This document shows, one piece after another, positions 20,774-32,030 of a DNA stretch of 64,000 nt (positions within the stretch are counted from its first letter, which is position 1; the number at the start of each line of letters is the position of its first letter). The DNA comes from Lunularia cruciata (lineage: Eukaryota; Streptophyta; Marchantiopsida; Lunulariales; Lunulariaceae). The stretch lies in assembly GCA_948567375.1 (NCBI GenBank), contig OX419759.1, positions 43,738,593-43,802,592 of the forward strand, written 5' to 3'. Made by a program: the position numbers and the translations under genes. Under the pieces are notes generated by a model. That model was not told the DNA's origin. It was given only the letters and a program-made list of their open reading frames with translations, and did no database searches.

Positions 20774-22790
20774 ACTGATACCCACATATTTTATTTCATT
20801 TGTTTTAAGGAATAAGTGCATTAGTAATGCCAAATTAAGGCTAAACGTGGAAGAAACACAAAGAATCATGTGTTTTGGTGTAAACCCAAAGTCAACCTTG
20901 TGTCAAAGTTAGAAGGACTTGGGTCAAACAAATGGAAGTGTGAAGCTGAAGACAAAGGACTTTGCATTGGGATGCACAATTCAATCCAAAGGACCAATAA
21001 CAACTTCTTTGTTGGTTGTGCCAATCAAGAAAGTAAGTGGGAAGAAAGTGACTACCTTGGGACCAAGATGATCTTGAAAGTGATAGGAAGCCAACATGTA
21101 GAATTGGTGGGTAAACAAAGAAACAACTGAAGAATGATTGATCCGCTAAGGACTATGAATTGAGATTTTGTGAAAGAAGTTCTGCAATGTCTAGAAGGTA
21201 TCTTGTGCCAATCACATTAGACCTTGAGTAATGCAAACTTTGAATATGCAAGAAGAGTGGGTTAGAGTCTTGAGTTTGATCTTTGATAACTAGAGAGTGA
21301 GGAAGCACAAGATGGCCCCAAAGGGAACTAAGCAGAGTTTGGTGAGGGGTGTTGCAATCCACCAATTAGAGGTAAGAGCACAGATTGAAGTCTTGTCCAG
21401 ACTTCATATCACATTTTTGGCCTGGAACTGGAATTTGAGTCTTCCAGGGTTCATGGTAGAGATCACTGCAAAAAATTGTAAGGATGGGCCCAAGCACAAG
21501 GTAAAGAGAGGAAATCCAGCTCGATGGATTGATTCTGATTGGAGATTAGTTTTGGGAAGAGAAGTAGGAGAGGTAGATGGTATCACCTCTATTGGAAGTG
21601 TGATGCTACGGAAGAAATTGCTAAGGTTAGGAACTCTTTTAGTCGACCTTGCACCAAGGAGGTCTACAATAACAGGTACAAGGTGGATTGTTACAAGGAT
21701 CCAATGTAAAGAGGGATTGTGAAGCATGACGATGGCTATGTTCAGGCTAGAGCAAACCACCTATGCAACAATCCAACAAGCAGTGTTCTTCCAACAGATG
21801 TTTGCATGAGAAGAGGTGGACTGGCCAAAGTGTTTGCACCAACAAGCGAGGCAAATGATCACCGGTTGGATGATGGATACACCATCCCACTACTTTGTAC
21901 CCTTTGCAGCCCACTTCTATTTTGGGCTGAACCTGTTGAGCTCCGAGGAGACAGGATGAATGGTATCATATTTTCACCCCAATTTGCAAAGAGATGCAGA
22001 TGCGAATGAATGAGATTACATCAAGCAGATTCTTGAAGGTGATGACTACTACCTAGAGAGTGGGAACAAGAAGACAGTGGCAATGGACATCCCCAAGCCA
22101 AGGAAGAGAAGTATTTGATTTCTATATTCTGAGTGATTTGACTAGTTAGCGTGGACATTCAAAGAGCTTAGTGTTTATTATGAGCAAAAGGTGAATAAAG
22201 TGAAGTGTTATTACAGTACTCATCACTTTCTGAATTTTGAATGTCAAGTGAATGTCTTTGTCTATGAATGTTTGGGAATTTTTAATGCAAGTGGAGGTGT
22301 AGTCAGATGGTGGGTTTCTAAAACCTAAATTTTAGGATGTGTGTTTGATCCATAATGAAACACTTGCAAAGCAATGCCTTGACAGATCCTTTGGAACTGT
22401 AGTGTTGTCAATACTCAAACTTTGTAGATAGGAACCAGACATTGATGCAAAATTCACTTGGAACTTGTATCTTGTGGGAGAGTGGAATGCAATTTCAAGA
22501 AGAAGTTACTTTGTGACAAAGTAGGCATCTTTGCATCAACCTAATTGTCACAATTGACTCTAAGTGGAATATTGTTGAAGAGTTTTAAGTGACATTTCAT
22601 CTACAACAAAACATTTAGTTGGAGTTTGCTGTCCTCTTCTAGGGGTTTGTTTGAGCCTGAGAGGTTAAAGACATGATTAAATGAACTAATGTGTTTTTTT
22701 ACTTCATATTCAAACATTCTTGACACTTATCTTTGTGTGAACAAACAATTACTTACATATTATTGCAATTTGGTACTTTGTAAGTCTTAA
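20774..22790 (+). mobile_element. AWN element copy 7R, internally deleted
   Basis: The start block (ACTGATACCCACA) is at about 20774, followed by a T-rich tract and a leader like that of AWN-6. The core-domain frame is at 21297-22120. The tail (22130-22790) closely follows the AWN 3' end, including a GAGCCTGAGAGGTTAAAGA block and ACACTTATCTTTGTGTGAACAAAC. The acidic linker and coiled coil are absent, so the copy is only about 2.0 kb. The 3' end near 22780-22790 (CTTAACA) is degraded, and no target duplication could be recognised. Confidence 0.65.
21297..22120 (+). pseudogene. AWN-7R protein relic: core domain only
   Basis: 21297-21722 reads openly through the core: A-I-H-Q-L-E-V-R-A-Q-I-E-V-L, F-L-A-W-N-W-N-L-S-L-P-G-F, and A-R-W-I-D-S-D-W-R-L-V-L. 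Further frames continue to the F-F-Q-Q-M-F and H-Y-F-V-P-F-A-A-H-F-Y-F-G-L-N-L-L part near 21790-21950, and to a K-K-T-V-A-M basic end near 22070. Frameshifts near 21640 and 21720 break it. No coiled coil follows. It shows that the core domain is the most conserved module of the family. Confidence 0.7.
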
Positions 22791-22799
22791 CAAAGGTGC

Positions 22800-24290
22800 C
22801 TCGTGTTTGAGTCCCAAGATTCCTGGACTCCAAGTATTGCACCATGATATGGGCTCCAAAGCAAAATGCAGAATGGGCTGGTTTGTTTGGGCACTGGTTG
22901 GCATAGTGATTTTTAATGCAAATATGAGAACATATCTTGGGTCTAGGAGGTCCTTTAGCTTGTCTGTTTCCTCTTTCTCAGCAGAAGGGCAGACCCTATA
23001 AGTCTTGGTCAAAATTATTGGGTCGCTAGACAGTGTCCATGACATGTGGTCTTTCTTCTTTCTGTTCATATAGTTAGTTGTTGTGTGAGGTTGTTGTGCA
23101 AGGTGAAGGTTCTCTAATCATTCCAATTTGACCAAGATGTCCTCCATCTTGATGTTTGCAGCCTTCACATTGCTAATTATGGGCATTGGTTGTCCTGATT
23201 GAATTGAAGAAGCTATAAGTGGAACTATGGGAATGATTGTGAGCACAAGCACCTCTCCATGTGCGGGCACTGGTTGGGGTGTTACATAGTGAGCTGGTTA
23301 GAAGTACCTCCAGAGAAGTAGCTAGGCTATGGGAGTCCTTGAGTAGCAGCATAGGAGTTATGCATTACATCCCCTTTGAAGCTTGGTATTATAGAGTAGG
23401 GGCCTGGTGAAGCCATGTCCCACTCATTAGCTTTAGCCCAACATCATGTCCTTCTCAAATGCCTTTGCTTTTGTAGCAGCTTTGTTGTAAATGAAGAATT
23501 TTTAGATGTCTTGAGGTAATGCATCTCTGACCAATTGAGAGCCATTGGGATTTGGGGTGGTGTGATCATTGAAAAGATGTATTAAAATTATGTAATAAAT
23601 GCTTGGATTGTTTCATTGTGTCTTTTGTGAAGTTTGTTCATCTTGTCCTTGTCATCTTGGGTGAAATGAATTCTTTTTGTCCTTTGGCATGTATCACCAC
23701 ATAACTTGTCCGTGTGACAAGGTCAAGGCCACTGAACCAATGTTGTGTGATTCCAATGGAACATTGGCCAATTTGTTGTGGCATGGCAGCATCATCCGGG
23801 ATGTTTTGTGCCATGCAAACATTCTCAAACATTTGTAGGAATGACTCAAAGTCTTCTTGTCCAATGAATATATAACTATTTCCTCCTCCTAACTTTGATG
23901 TCACTGCAATGAGAACTGCAGGAGTTGAGACCAAAAGTTGGGGCTTGGGTAGCAATGTGTAGTGGTATTGATGCACATGGGTATCCATGGGCAGAATTAC
24001 TTGCCATTGAGGGTTTTCTTGCATTCTTACAAGAGTACTTGGTGACATGGGAGAAAATGAATCCCTTGGGCTTAATGTATCAGAGTGCATGAAGAATTTA
24101 TGGAATAAAAATTGCCAAAGCAAGTTGCTGAGATGAGTAGAGAGGACATACACCTCAGCCAGAAGTTGTGCCAGACATGTCAACATGAGGGGCTTGTCCC
24201 AAAATGGTGTCTATGGGAGGCTGTGGGAGAAGGGACAGTTAGTACAATGCTTGTGCGGCCAGATTTTAACGTGGCTTGCAGAGGAGGTGT
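22800..24290 (-). pseudogene. gag: Retrotransposon gag relic with zinc knuckle
   Basis: The minus-strand capsid part at 24186-23638 is open for 182 codons and includes F-E-S-F-L-Q-M-F-E-N-V-C-M-A-Q-N, Q-Q-I-G-Q-C and W-F-S-G-L-D-L-V-T-R-T-S. A shifted frame continues to about 23440 (A-N-E-W-D-M), which shows what the arm-A gag looked like before AWN-6 interrupted it. Much decayed sequence then leads to a zinc-knuckle-like end near 22930-22800 (H-Y-A-N-Q-C-P-N-K-P ... F-C-F-G). The family is the same as the gag in the inverted arms but diverged. No pol follows; AWN-7R adjoins at 22790. Confidence 0.75.
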
Positions 24291-24687
24291 AGATAAGTTT
24301 CCCATAGCAGTTTGTAATTGCACTCTGGTCTGAGGATCTCTGAGAGACACTTACCCTCACAGATAGCTCTCAAGTCTATCATCCTTGCAGGCTCTTTGGC
24401 CTCCTTGGTATGGCCCTTGATGCGTTTCCTTTCTAGAATCTTGCTGAGCATTTCTCTTATGCACCCTTCTGCATAATCAGTTACATGAGTGGCATCACAA
24501 CATAACACAACAGACATGACTCAATAGAGTTCACACTTACATCTTATCATTCATAGAATTCAAAGTAGAGTCATCGCTTGTTTATTGTCCTTGGATACTT
24601 AGATCCTAGTGTGAGCATCTATAATGCATCCTTATTACACGGCAACCTTGATTCCCACAGTCAGAATCATACCCTCTCCTTCTAGCC

Positions 24688-24721
24688 CATAGGTGAACAT
24701 AAGACCCTATGTTCACCTATG
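24688..24721. repeat. Perfect 14-bp inverted repeat
   Basis: CATAGGTGAACATA (24688-24701), a 6-base loop, and then the exact reverse complement at 24708-24721. Isolated; no neighbouring frame. It could be a small foldback element or chance. Confidence 0.85.
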
Positions 24722-25593
24722 TTATGAGAGATAAGTGGGTTGGCAAGTATCCCCAATCCAAGACTTTGGGTTGGAATAACACACTAAAAGGGGAACGACC
24801 CACTTAAATAACTATTCTAACCCTAAAAATAATTTTTTTCTACCTACTCACTTCTCTTCTTGTGGCAGCCACATTCTTACTTGCTTGCACCAAGAATGCC
24901 AATTGACTCTCTTCCCTTAGATATCTGTAGCCTGGATGCACCTACTTCTGAATATCATTAGAGTGCCGCTGAAATCTTATTTGCTATCTATCTCTTTTGT
25001 CATAATACAGAAACCGCAGAATTGTGTGCTCATATTCCCTAAATTAGCCAGCCCATAAAGAAGTTCTCGTAACACTTCTCTCCTTCTCCTGCACTTGGGC
25101 TTAGTCGGCTTGTAAAGGTCATCTCATCTCATCTCTAGTTAGCTGGTAGAGGTCCTCTCCCATTGAATGTTCATATTCATCAGTCAAAGATAAACAATTT
25201 GTAGGAAAAATTTTACTAAGACAAAGATGAGCTGAGCTCCGTACATAGTATCCTGCAATCCTTCACTATCATGCATCCCATCCCTGGTTTCTCACCCCTT
25301 TGACTTGGTACATTTGCCAATATAACAAATTTCTTTCATAATTTCAAGTATCGTTTTGATGATCAGTTCATCAACAAAGATTATCAATAAACGCATATTC
25401 TCACTAACTTGCAGCCAATACAAGAAATAATATAAAATAAAACTTGAAATCCAATGGATAAGAGATAGTAAATTTTCTTTGCATTCTTTGCTTAAGTCTA
25501 TAAAGAGACTTTTCTATGCAAAAACGTTTTTTTTTGGATATATTGGATTTTCATATTGAAAGAATAGTTTCATGAAGTCATCCTCAACGGACA

Positions 25594-25660
25594 TCTATGT
25601 GAAACAACCATCTGGATATGAAGATTTAGGCATCATATCCAGATGTTTGTTTCACATAGA
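25594..25660. repeat. 28-bp near-perfect hairpin with 11-base loop
   Basis: Arms 25594-25621 and 25633-25660 are reverse complements with a single mismatch (C versus A at arm position 15). The loop is 11 bases. The arm begins TCTATGTGAAACAA and ends TCTGGATATGA. The arm is long enough for a 21-22 nt duplex, so a young small-RNA precursor or a short inverted-repeat element is possible. Expression is unknown. Confidence 0.85.
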
Positions 25661-27193
25661 CTTCCTTATATACTCATAGGACCATAAAAATTCCAGAGGA
25701 GGTGAATTTCCTTCTTATTTGGAGGTAAACCCACCAACTCCTAACTTAGTTTATCACATAGTTTTGTAACTCCAAGCTCCCTTGCTTGCACCCATTTGCA
25801 TGATGAATTATTTCCTCAAGGAATTTTTGTTGTTGCTATTGGATATCCTTCTCCATCTATATGCATAGTGCTGTGCTAAAAATTTTCAAATTTAAAGCAT
25901 CTTATAGTATATTTGACCTGTGTACATGTCCTTCAGTGATAAGTTCATAAGTTGAGGTTGAGATTGAGAAGCACTATTGTAATCTCATCTAAATGTTTTG
26001 GAATTTTTAAGGACCAAAATTATAAGTGGACAAGGTAAGGATTGATTAAAAGGGTTTTTACCTTGTTACCTAATTCTCAAGCCTCAAATACTCCAATAAG
26101 AAAAATAACTACGAGAAAAAAATCAAGAAATGTTGGAAGACTCTGAACTACATATAAGATAGGTAACATATTCATTCTTAAAGGTTCATGTGACCTACTG
26201 TTTTATGCCACATCTTAAGATCTGAAGTGCAATAGAGTCACAAATAAAGTTTCTCATTATCTGTCTTCTACTCTCATACCTTATGGAAAAAAATGAGAGA
26301 TGGAAATCACCACAAAAAAACTCCAATACATTTTAGAGGAGAAATGTGTACAAGTGGTGTATTGAGTCTCTCCTCACCAAACTTTAGAAATGTTGACTAG
26401 AGAAATTTTGACTTTCCGGCCAACACTAGCCGCCAGAAATATAATATTAGCATGTGAGCTCTATCAACACTTTGACTGTCAGGCAGGAAATCCAAATGGT
26501 AAGTGCAACCTAAGGTGTCATTTGTTGTCTTGAATTGTACAGGCAGTTCAGAATCAGGGCTGACTTTCCGCTTCATAGTTTCAATTGAAGTTCAATGCGA
26601 TTATAACCTTCTACCAAATTTGAATTGACATATTTACAGAAAAACTGGCGTTCATATGGCTGAATCTTGCCGTGTATGTAGGATGTTATGATCATCAAGC
26701 CGGTGCACAGATGATGCATCATTTATGAGATCGGGAGAGGCATGCTCAGGGAATGAAACAATTTATTAGCATCCGGCCAAATGGAACAGATTTGAGTGAA
26801 CGCTGACATCAAATTCGAGGCTTGGCTATGGCTGATTCTTATATGTCAAAGATCTAAAACCAAGGTCTTATGCACATTAGTACTCCGTACAAGTAAGATG
26901 TTATAATTGCGGAAGCGCAAGGTACAGAGAATGCACCGCTTATTATTTCAGAAATAGGATGAATCTACCGCACATATGATCGATCCGAAGAAGATCACGA
27001 ACCTAGAATTCTCAGTCAACAACTACTGGCCATGACTATGATGCTTGCTCTTGTTGGCTCCTACATGCTTACTTCTCCAGGACCTTGAGATGAGCTCTGT
27101 TTTGCTAGCGTAACGTGGCTTATTGCATCAATTGAGCAGAAAAAGACACTTGTATAGGTAATAGTGCCTGAAATGAGCCCTACAATCAGTTCT

Positions 27194-28931
27194 CTAGGAC
27201 TTTGGCTCAACAACAGCACAATGTTTTCTCCAGCCATACGAGTCCACGGTCTGAATGTTGCCCATTTTGATCATGGCCTCTCCAAAATCGTACAAAAATG
27301 ATTCAGAATTTTGTGCTGCCTTGATAGCATACTCCAAACCCAACGGGTCGGTCAAGAGGTTGACATCCGATTGGAGAAGTCCCTTGCCTGTAAGGAGATC
27401 CAAATAGTAGGTAGAATCGAATGTGCCATTCGTTGTGTCGGCGGCAATGAAATTGAGAACTTGATCTCGTGGGCATTTAGTCTTGAGCCAGGCAGCAAAA
27501 GCGGCGTCCATGGAAGGATCGGTGATGTTTTGACCCTCAAAATCGTAAAGTCGCTCGTGGAATGCTCCACAATGGAATTGCCCGATTGAATGACCGCCTG
27601 CGTTTATAAATTGAGGAGAAAGGACCGGACGTTACGGTTTAATAGCACGACTTGGTTTAACGACTTGAAATTATATGGAGAAAGCAATAAGTTGTAGGGA
27701 GCAGATGGTACTGAAATTATAAGTAGACACTTTGGACAAGATCATAAAGATGCAGATAGTCCAGGTTGAGCGTGATACCTGAGAGAATAATCATGTCCCG
27801 TGCATCAAGTCCAACTTTGGCAAAAGTAGCGACCAGCTGGGCGAAATCATCCGTACGCAGGGGCAAGCTGCCATTCACATCTTCAGCAATGGAAGCAGCC
27901 CCGTCGACTCGGCCCAAGTATACTGGCCAGGCCAAGCCACCAACCTGCAAATATTTCATCAGAGGGCAGTAACTTATAGTTATTGATAAATATCGCAGAG
28001 GTTGATAGTGTTGGAGTTTATCTAAGGATATGCAGAAGTCTTTTGCCAGTGTTTCTAGAAGCACTTTCCACTTGCGTTTGACAGAGCACTAAACTTGCGT
28101 TCAATATATAGTCAGGTGGGGATGACAGTGTTCAATAGGGGGACGTTTCTGATGCTAACTGTGGAATTATGGGTTTGGGTTTGTCATGGGGCCCATTGAA
28201 TCCATCTCTGTGATGGAATGGAACATTGAGATATTCACGACATACCTTAGCGGTTGCATCGCGTGCTACCAACGCGAGGATATCGGCACATGATACAACT
28301 CCAGGACATTCACATTCGAGCTTCATCTTTATCTGGTCAATTTCCTCGAATCCTCGAAGAGAACCTTTGTTCAATAGTGCATCCTTTTCAGCTACCATAT
28401 CTTTAGTTGAGTTGATGAGTACGGATCCATCACAACCCTGTACATCCAGGCCAAATTCCTCTCATCAGTAGGACGAAAATAAATACAAAACTGTGCTGGC
28501 TTGTAAATCATATGATTATTCACCATCTGACGATCGCAGTTTACTGTTCGTCTAGTGAAAGTGGAGAATTTGGAATCAGCAGGTTTAGCTGTTCTGGGTG
28601 CATATTATCGGTGTCGACCGCAGATAAGCAACCCCGGCATGCTGGCATGCATGGATAAATGAGTTATAAACGCATTCCTATTAACTGTGACAGGCGAGTA
28701 GTGACTTACTCCAACAAAGCAATCATGGAAGTGCAAGCGCATGAGACCTGCAGCCATTCCCCAATTCGCTTCAACGATTTCATCGACCTGTTGTTTCACA
28801 ACGGTTGCAATCTGTGGACAAGTTTCCTCATAATAGTCCAGTGAAAGCTCGGCATTCGAAAGAGTTGCTGCTACGCCCAACAGAAAAATCGTAGCAGTCA
28901 AGACCGATCTTGAAACATCTGATGGAGCCAT
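27194..28931 (-). CDS. Class III (secretory) plant peroxidase, intact, 4 exons
   Basis: Haem peroxidase of the secretory pathway, acting in cell wall or vacuole: it reduces H2O2 while oxidising phenolics. Exons (minus): 28931-28710, 28437-28246, 27944-27779, 27597-27194, joined by GT-AG introns of 272, 301 and 181 bp at classic family positions. The product is 327 residues, normal for the family. Signal peptide ~1-27. Catalytic Arg65 and distal His69 in R-L-H-F-H-D-C-F; V-V-S-C-A-D at 121-126; proximal His196 in G-G-H-S-I-G; its Asp254 partner in F-D-S-T-Y-Y. The eight canonical cysteines are 38, 71, 76, 118, 124, 203, 235 and 320, and there is an extra Cys116. Four N-glycosylation sequons. 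Oddities: Leu142 where most members have the substrate-contact Pro (G-G-P), and G-R-V-D instead of G-R-R-D. The ATG at 28931 was chosen because it gives the signal peptide. The physiological substrate cannot be told from sequence. Confidence 0.96.
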
Positions 28932-29046
28932 TGTACAGATATTTAACTGCGGGTGCCTTTTGCTGTTTTGCCGTATCGATTGTATGGAGGGATCCCCAAC
29001 CCTGCACAAGGTATCTCGACCAGCGCCAATGGTCGAATCCACCTTC

Positions 29047-29279
29047 CTGTACGGTTACATGTCAGGAGAAGATACAGAAATGAGAAATAATGAATGAAAT
29101 TTAACACGAGTATGAGAAGTAAACAGCAAGTCCGGCAAGTTCAAATTGCTCATGGAATTGCGCTTGGGCTGGAAGTAAAAGTTGATTTCTAGCGAAGGCA
29201 CCGTAACGGCAGCAGAATTAGAGACAACCAGCAGGTTCGTTGACAAGCACTTAGCTAGAGAAAATAGAGTGCTACTTAC
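29047..29279 (-). other. Possible 5'-UTR intron of the peroxidase
   Basis: On the minus strand a strong donor (GTAAGT at 29279-29274) and an acceptor (CCGTACAG ending at 29047) lie between the TATA box and the start codon, giving a 233-bp intron. The leader would then be about 29320-29280 joined to 29046-28932. Only splice consensus supports this. Without splicing, the leader would be about 390 nt and contain upstream ATGs. Confidence 0.4.
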
Positions 29280-29350
29280 GTGCGAAGGTCAAGGGAGACC
29301 CGAAGTGGAGCTCGAGAGTTCCAATGTGATATGTAATCTGTTGGACAGCC

Positions 29351-29357
29351 TTATATA
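29351..29357 (-). promoter_or_regulatory. TATA box of the peroxidase promoter
   Basis: The minus strand reads GCATATATAAGG, about 420 bp upstream of the start codon and about 70 bp upstream of the candidate leader-intron donor. It is the best TATA-type match between the gene and its upstream minisatellite. Confidence 0.5.
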
Positions 29358-29372
29358 TGCGTAAATTGCCTG

Positions 29373-29411
29373 CTGACTGGATGAGCTGACTGGATGAGCT
29401 GACTGGATGAG
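29373..29411. repeat. 13-bp minisatellite, 3 copies, next to the TATA box
   Basis: CTGACTGGATGAG is repeated three times without interruption, beginning 16 bp upstream of the TATA box on the gene's strand. It lies in the proximal promoter, so copy-number change could alter spacing of promoter elements; that is inference. Confidence 0.95.
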
Positions 29412-30952
29412 ATGCAGACTGCTACAATATTTCCTGAGTTACATCGCTGGAAGTTGCGAATATTTAACTATTCAACATGATTATAAGTGCCATTACCGAG
29501 AGGAATGATTGTCGTGGCTCTACGTACTTCTGCGTAAGAAAAGGTCTTAGTGGTGCCTCATTCCAGGCCAGGATAGACCTGGCATGGATTGAGGCACCTT
29601 TAACCGGCTGTCTGTAGTATCAACTAAGATACTGGAATATAATGTGTCTGGAAAAGCATATAGAATGAATTATACGGCTTTCACCATCAGAATAATGCGC
29701 GCGCTCTTCCTTTTGCCCACCCATCTATTGGTAAGTAGTCACAGGTATTAAGTCATGCTTAGGGAACAGTGACTTTACTCTTAAGATATATAGTATGCGT
29801 GGGATATTCTACTGAATTCAAGCCTTTGAAACGGGAAAAAGTAATTTGGAGGGGGGTGTTTTGTGTGGTTCCGTTCTCAACGACAATTCAAGTGGAATTT
29901 AGATTGTTAAGCGGAGAAATACTGTTAGGGACTTTATTGATGGGTAACTATTCACACTAAGGATATTGACTAGTCTTCTTATTCATCGATTTTATATTGC
30001 TCAGTAAAACACGAATGAATTAGACAATCCCACTATTCATTCAAACATTTTTATTCATTCCACCCATACCGGGATGGTCTTTATCTCACCTCCCTCAAAT
30101 GCCTCTATGGACCTTTCTCTATATATTAGGGACCAAAATCAGGTTAAATATTAGGGACCAAAATCAGGTCTTCTTCTTTGTTCATTGCAACTGAGTGCAC
30201 TCATAATTACGTGTATTTTCTCCTACTCTAGTTATTCACTTAGTAAACATGCGTGGCCGCAGCCCTTTGCTATGATTGACTACATGGTAGATTCTCTGCC
30301 AAATCCCATTTGCATTATTAGTCTTGTCCAAATTTTAATCCTTTTAATAGAAAAAAGGGCTTCAATTCATTCATTGCTCTTCATGGACCATCTTGTTCAG
30401 GTCCCAATTATAATTTGAATGGAATTCATACCCATCCCAAATTTTTTGCACTCCATCATTTGCCAAGGCTAGCAACTGGTATTCAATTCTTTGCTTCAAC
30501 TCTTTGTACCCTATTTTGACCAAGTTAAGAAGATGGAAACTTCATTACTACCATCATCCCCTCCAAAACAAGTTTTTCATCCACTTCAAAAATCAACTTC
30601 AGCTTAGAAACTACTTAAAAAAATGATTTCCGTGCAACAAATCTTCTCATCCAGTTCCAAACCCTCCAAATCTCCTTTTTATTTGGTGTGTTTAACGTCA
30701 TCCCCTTCTTGTAATTATATGCATTCTTCACATGCAGTTCTAAAAATTCCCAAAGCTGCTTTTTCTTTCCTGTGTTAAACACAACGGCGTAATTATATGC
30801 ATAGTGAGCAGAGAAGAATCCAATGCTTACTATTCTTCTTAGATCTTGCATGAAATCCTTAGCAACTCACTTTTTTGCCATAATTCCTATTATTTTTATT
30901 TGATCTTTCATGAGATCCCGAGTAACACAATTTGTTGTTGTGCTGAGTTCTG
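29412..30952. other. Upstream flank of the peroxidase, no gene seen
   Basis: No convincing coding or RNA gene. Contains an imperfect hairpin at 29552-29598 (GGTGCCTCA ... TGAGGCACC outer stem) and a short direct duplication of TTAGGGACCAAAATCAGGT at about 30126-30144 and 30151-30169. It presumably holds the distal promoter and ends at the AWN-8 fragment. Confidence 0.5.
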
Positions 30953-32030
30953 TGTGACAACCCAGCAAATATCACTTTTGCAATAATCAGCAAGTAACAG
31001 TTTGTTCCCACAGAGATACAAGTTAAAAATGGTCAAATACAAAGTAGAACATCAAAAATCAATTCTTCTTGATTGCATCTTTAGTCTCTTGAGTATAAAC
31101 CACACTTAGAAGCGAGTAACAGGCATTGAATCACAATGTCATCACAAAAAAATCACACACATAATCACAATTTTCAAATCTGTCCAAACAATCTTGATTG
31201 TGATGATTCAGTTCTTCCAAAGAAGGCTACTTCCCCATGAAATGACTTTGCCTTGGAATTTTTTTCCACCCCTCCATTGGAGACACAACTTCCTCAATCA
31301 AAAATGCTTTGCATCAATCTAGTATTGCACTCACAATTGCACAACATTACCAACACTATGATTTCTCATAGATTCATCATGGCATTGCATTGATTGCTAT
31401 CCACTCAAGATGAAACATACAAAATGAAATTAGAGTTGTAGGATCCAACATCTATCACTCAGACTTGCACTTTGAACTTGTCCAAACACTTACAAACACA
31501 CACATAATATTGATACTTGGAATTAAGCTGAAATTGTGAGCACTAAGTTATAGCAATCCACATTACTCAACTTCAGAATAACATTACTGAATCCCAACTC
31601 ACTACAAATGACTCCTTTAAATAGGCAGAGCACTTAGACAGTTATGTAACTAAGTACGGTTTTAACAACTTTACCAACCTGCGGATCCAAAATGACAATC
31701 CACCTCTTCAGATCTCAAAACTATTGCTTAATTTATCCAATGTCTACATTGACATTGGCTTCTACACCCAAATTACGTTCAACAACTTCCCCTACATCGA
31801 GTTCAACTATAACTTCTTCTATTTCTATCTTGTCTTTTGATTGAATTGAAACTCAGTACTGAGTAGTGCCTTCAACTCACAACAACATTTCCTAACAGCT
31901 CCAATGTTTTCTTAGGAACTACCTTCTCCCTATTCCTCTTTGCTTCCAACTCATTCAAGTAGATGTTCAATTCATCTTCAAATTCAGCTTTCAATGCTTA
32001 TTTTTCTTCCATGTACTGAACCCATTGAGC
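30953..32030 (-). mobile_element. AWN element copy 8, 3' part only
   Basis: The minus-strand end GGGTTGTCACA is at 30953, preceded (upstream, higher coordinates) by the standard AWN tail. A TATTTAAA box at 31616-31623 lies about 665 bp before the end, the clearest version of the second TATA-like site. Fragments of the C-terminal tail and coil coding region lie at 31750-32030. Homology stops at about 32030, so the 5' three quarters are missing. Heavily mutated; no usable frame. Confidence 0.7.

Larger units (their letters stand above)
13483..21230. repeat. Right arm (A') of the large inverted duplication
   Basis: Inverted copy of 1-7569, carrying the gag relic, AWN-6R with AWN-1R nested inside it, and the start of AWN-7R. 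It differs from the left arm by scattered substitutions, small indels and a 170-bp tandem duplication at 17939-18280. The true right-hand limit of the homology cannot be set, because the left partner runs off the window. Confidence 0.93.
24330..27193. other. Gene-free flank downstream of the peroxidase
   Basis: About 2.9 kb of A/T-rich sequence with no gene, tRNA or retroelement domain that I can support on either strand. It is the 3' flank of the peroxidase and presumably contains its polyadenylation region. Two hairpins listed separately (24688-24721 and 25594-25660) are the only structured elements noticed. The part from 24330 to about 24600 may still belong to the leader of the gag relic. 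Confidence 0.5.

Noticed and set aside
28605-29042. Upstream in-frame extension of the peroxidase first exon
   Set aside because: It begins with a non-ATG codon and would bury the signal peptide behind a polar leader. The ATG at 28931 gives normal length and a clean signal sequence.
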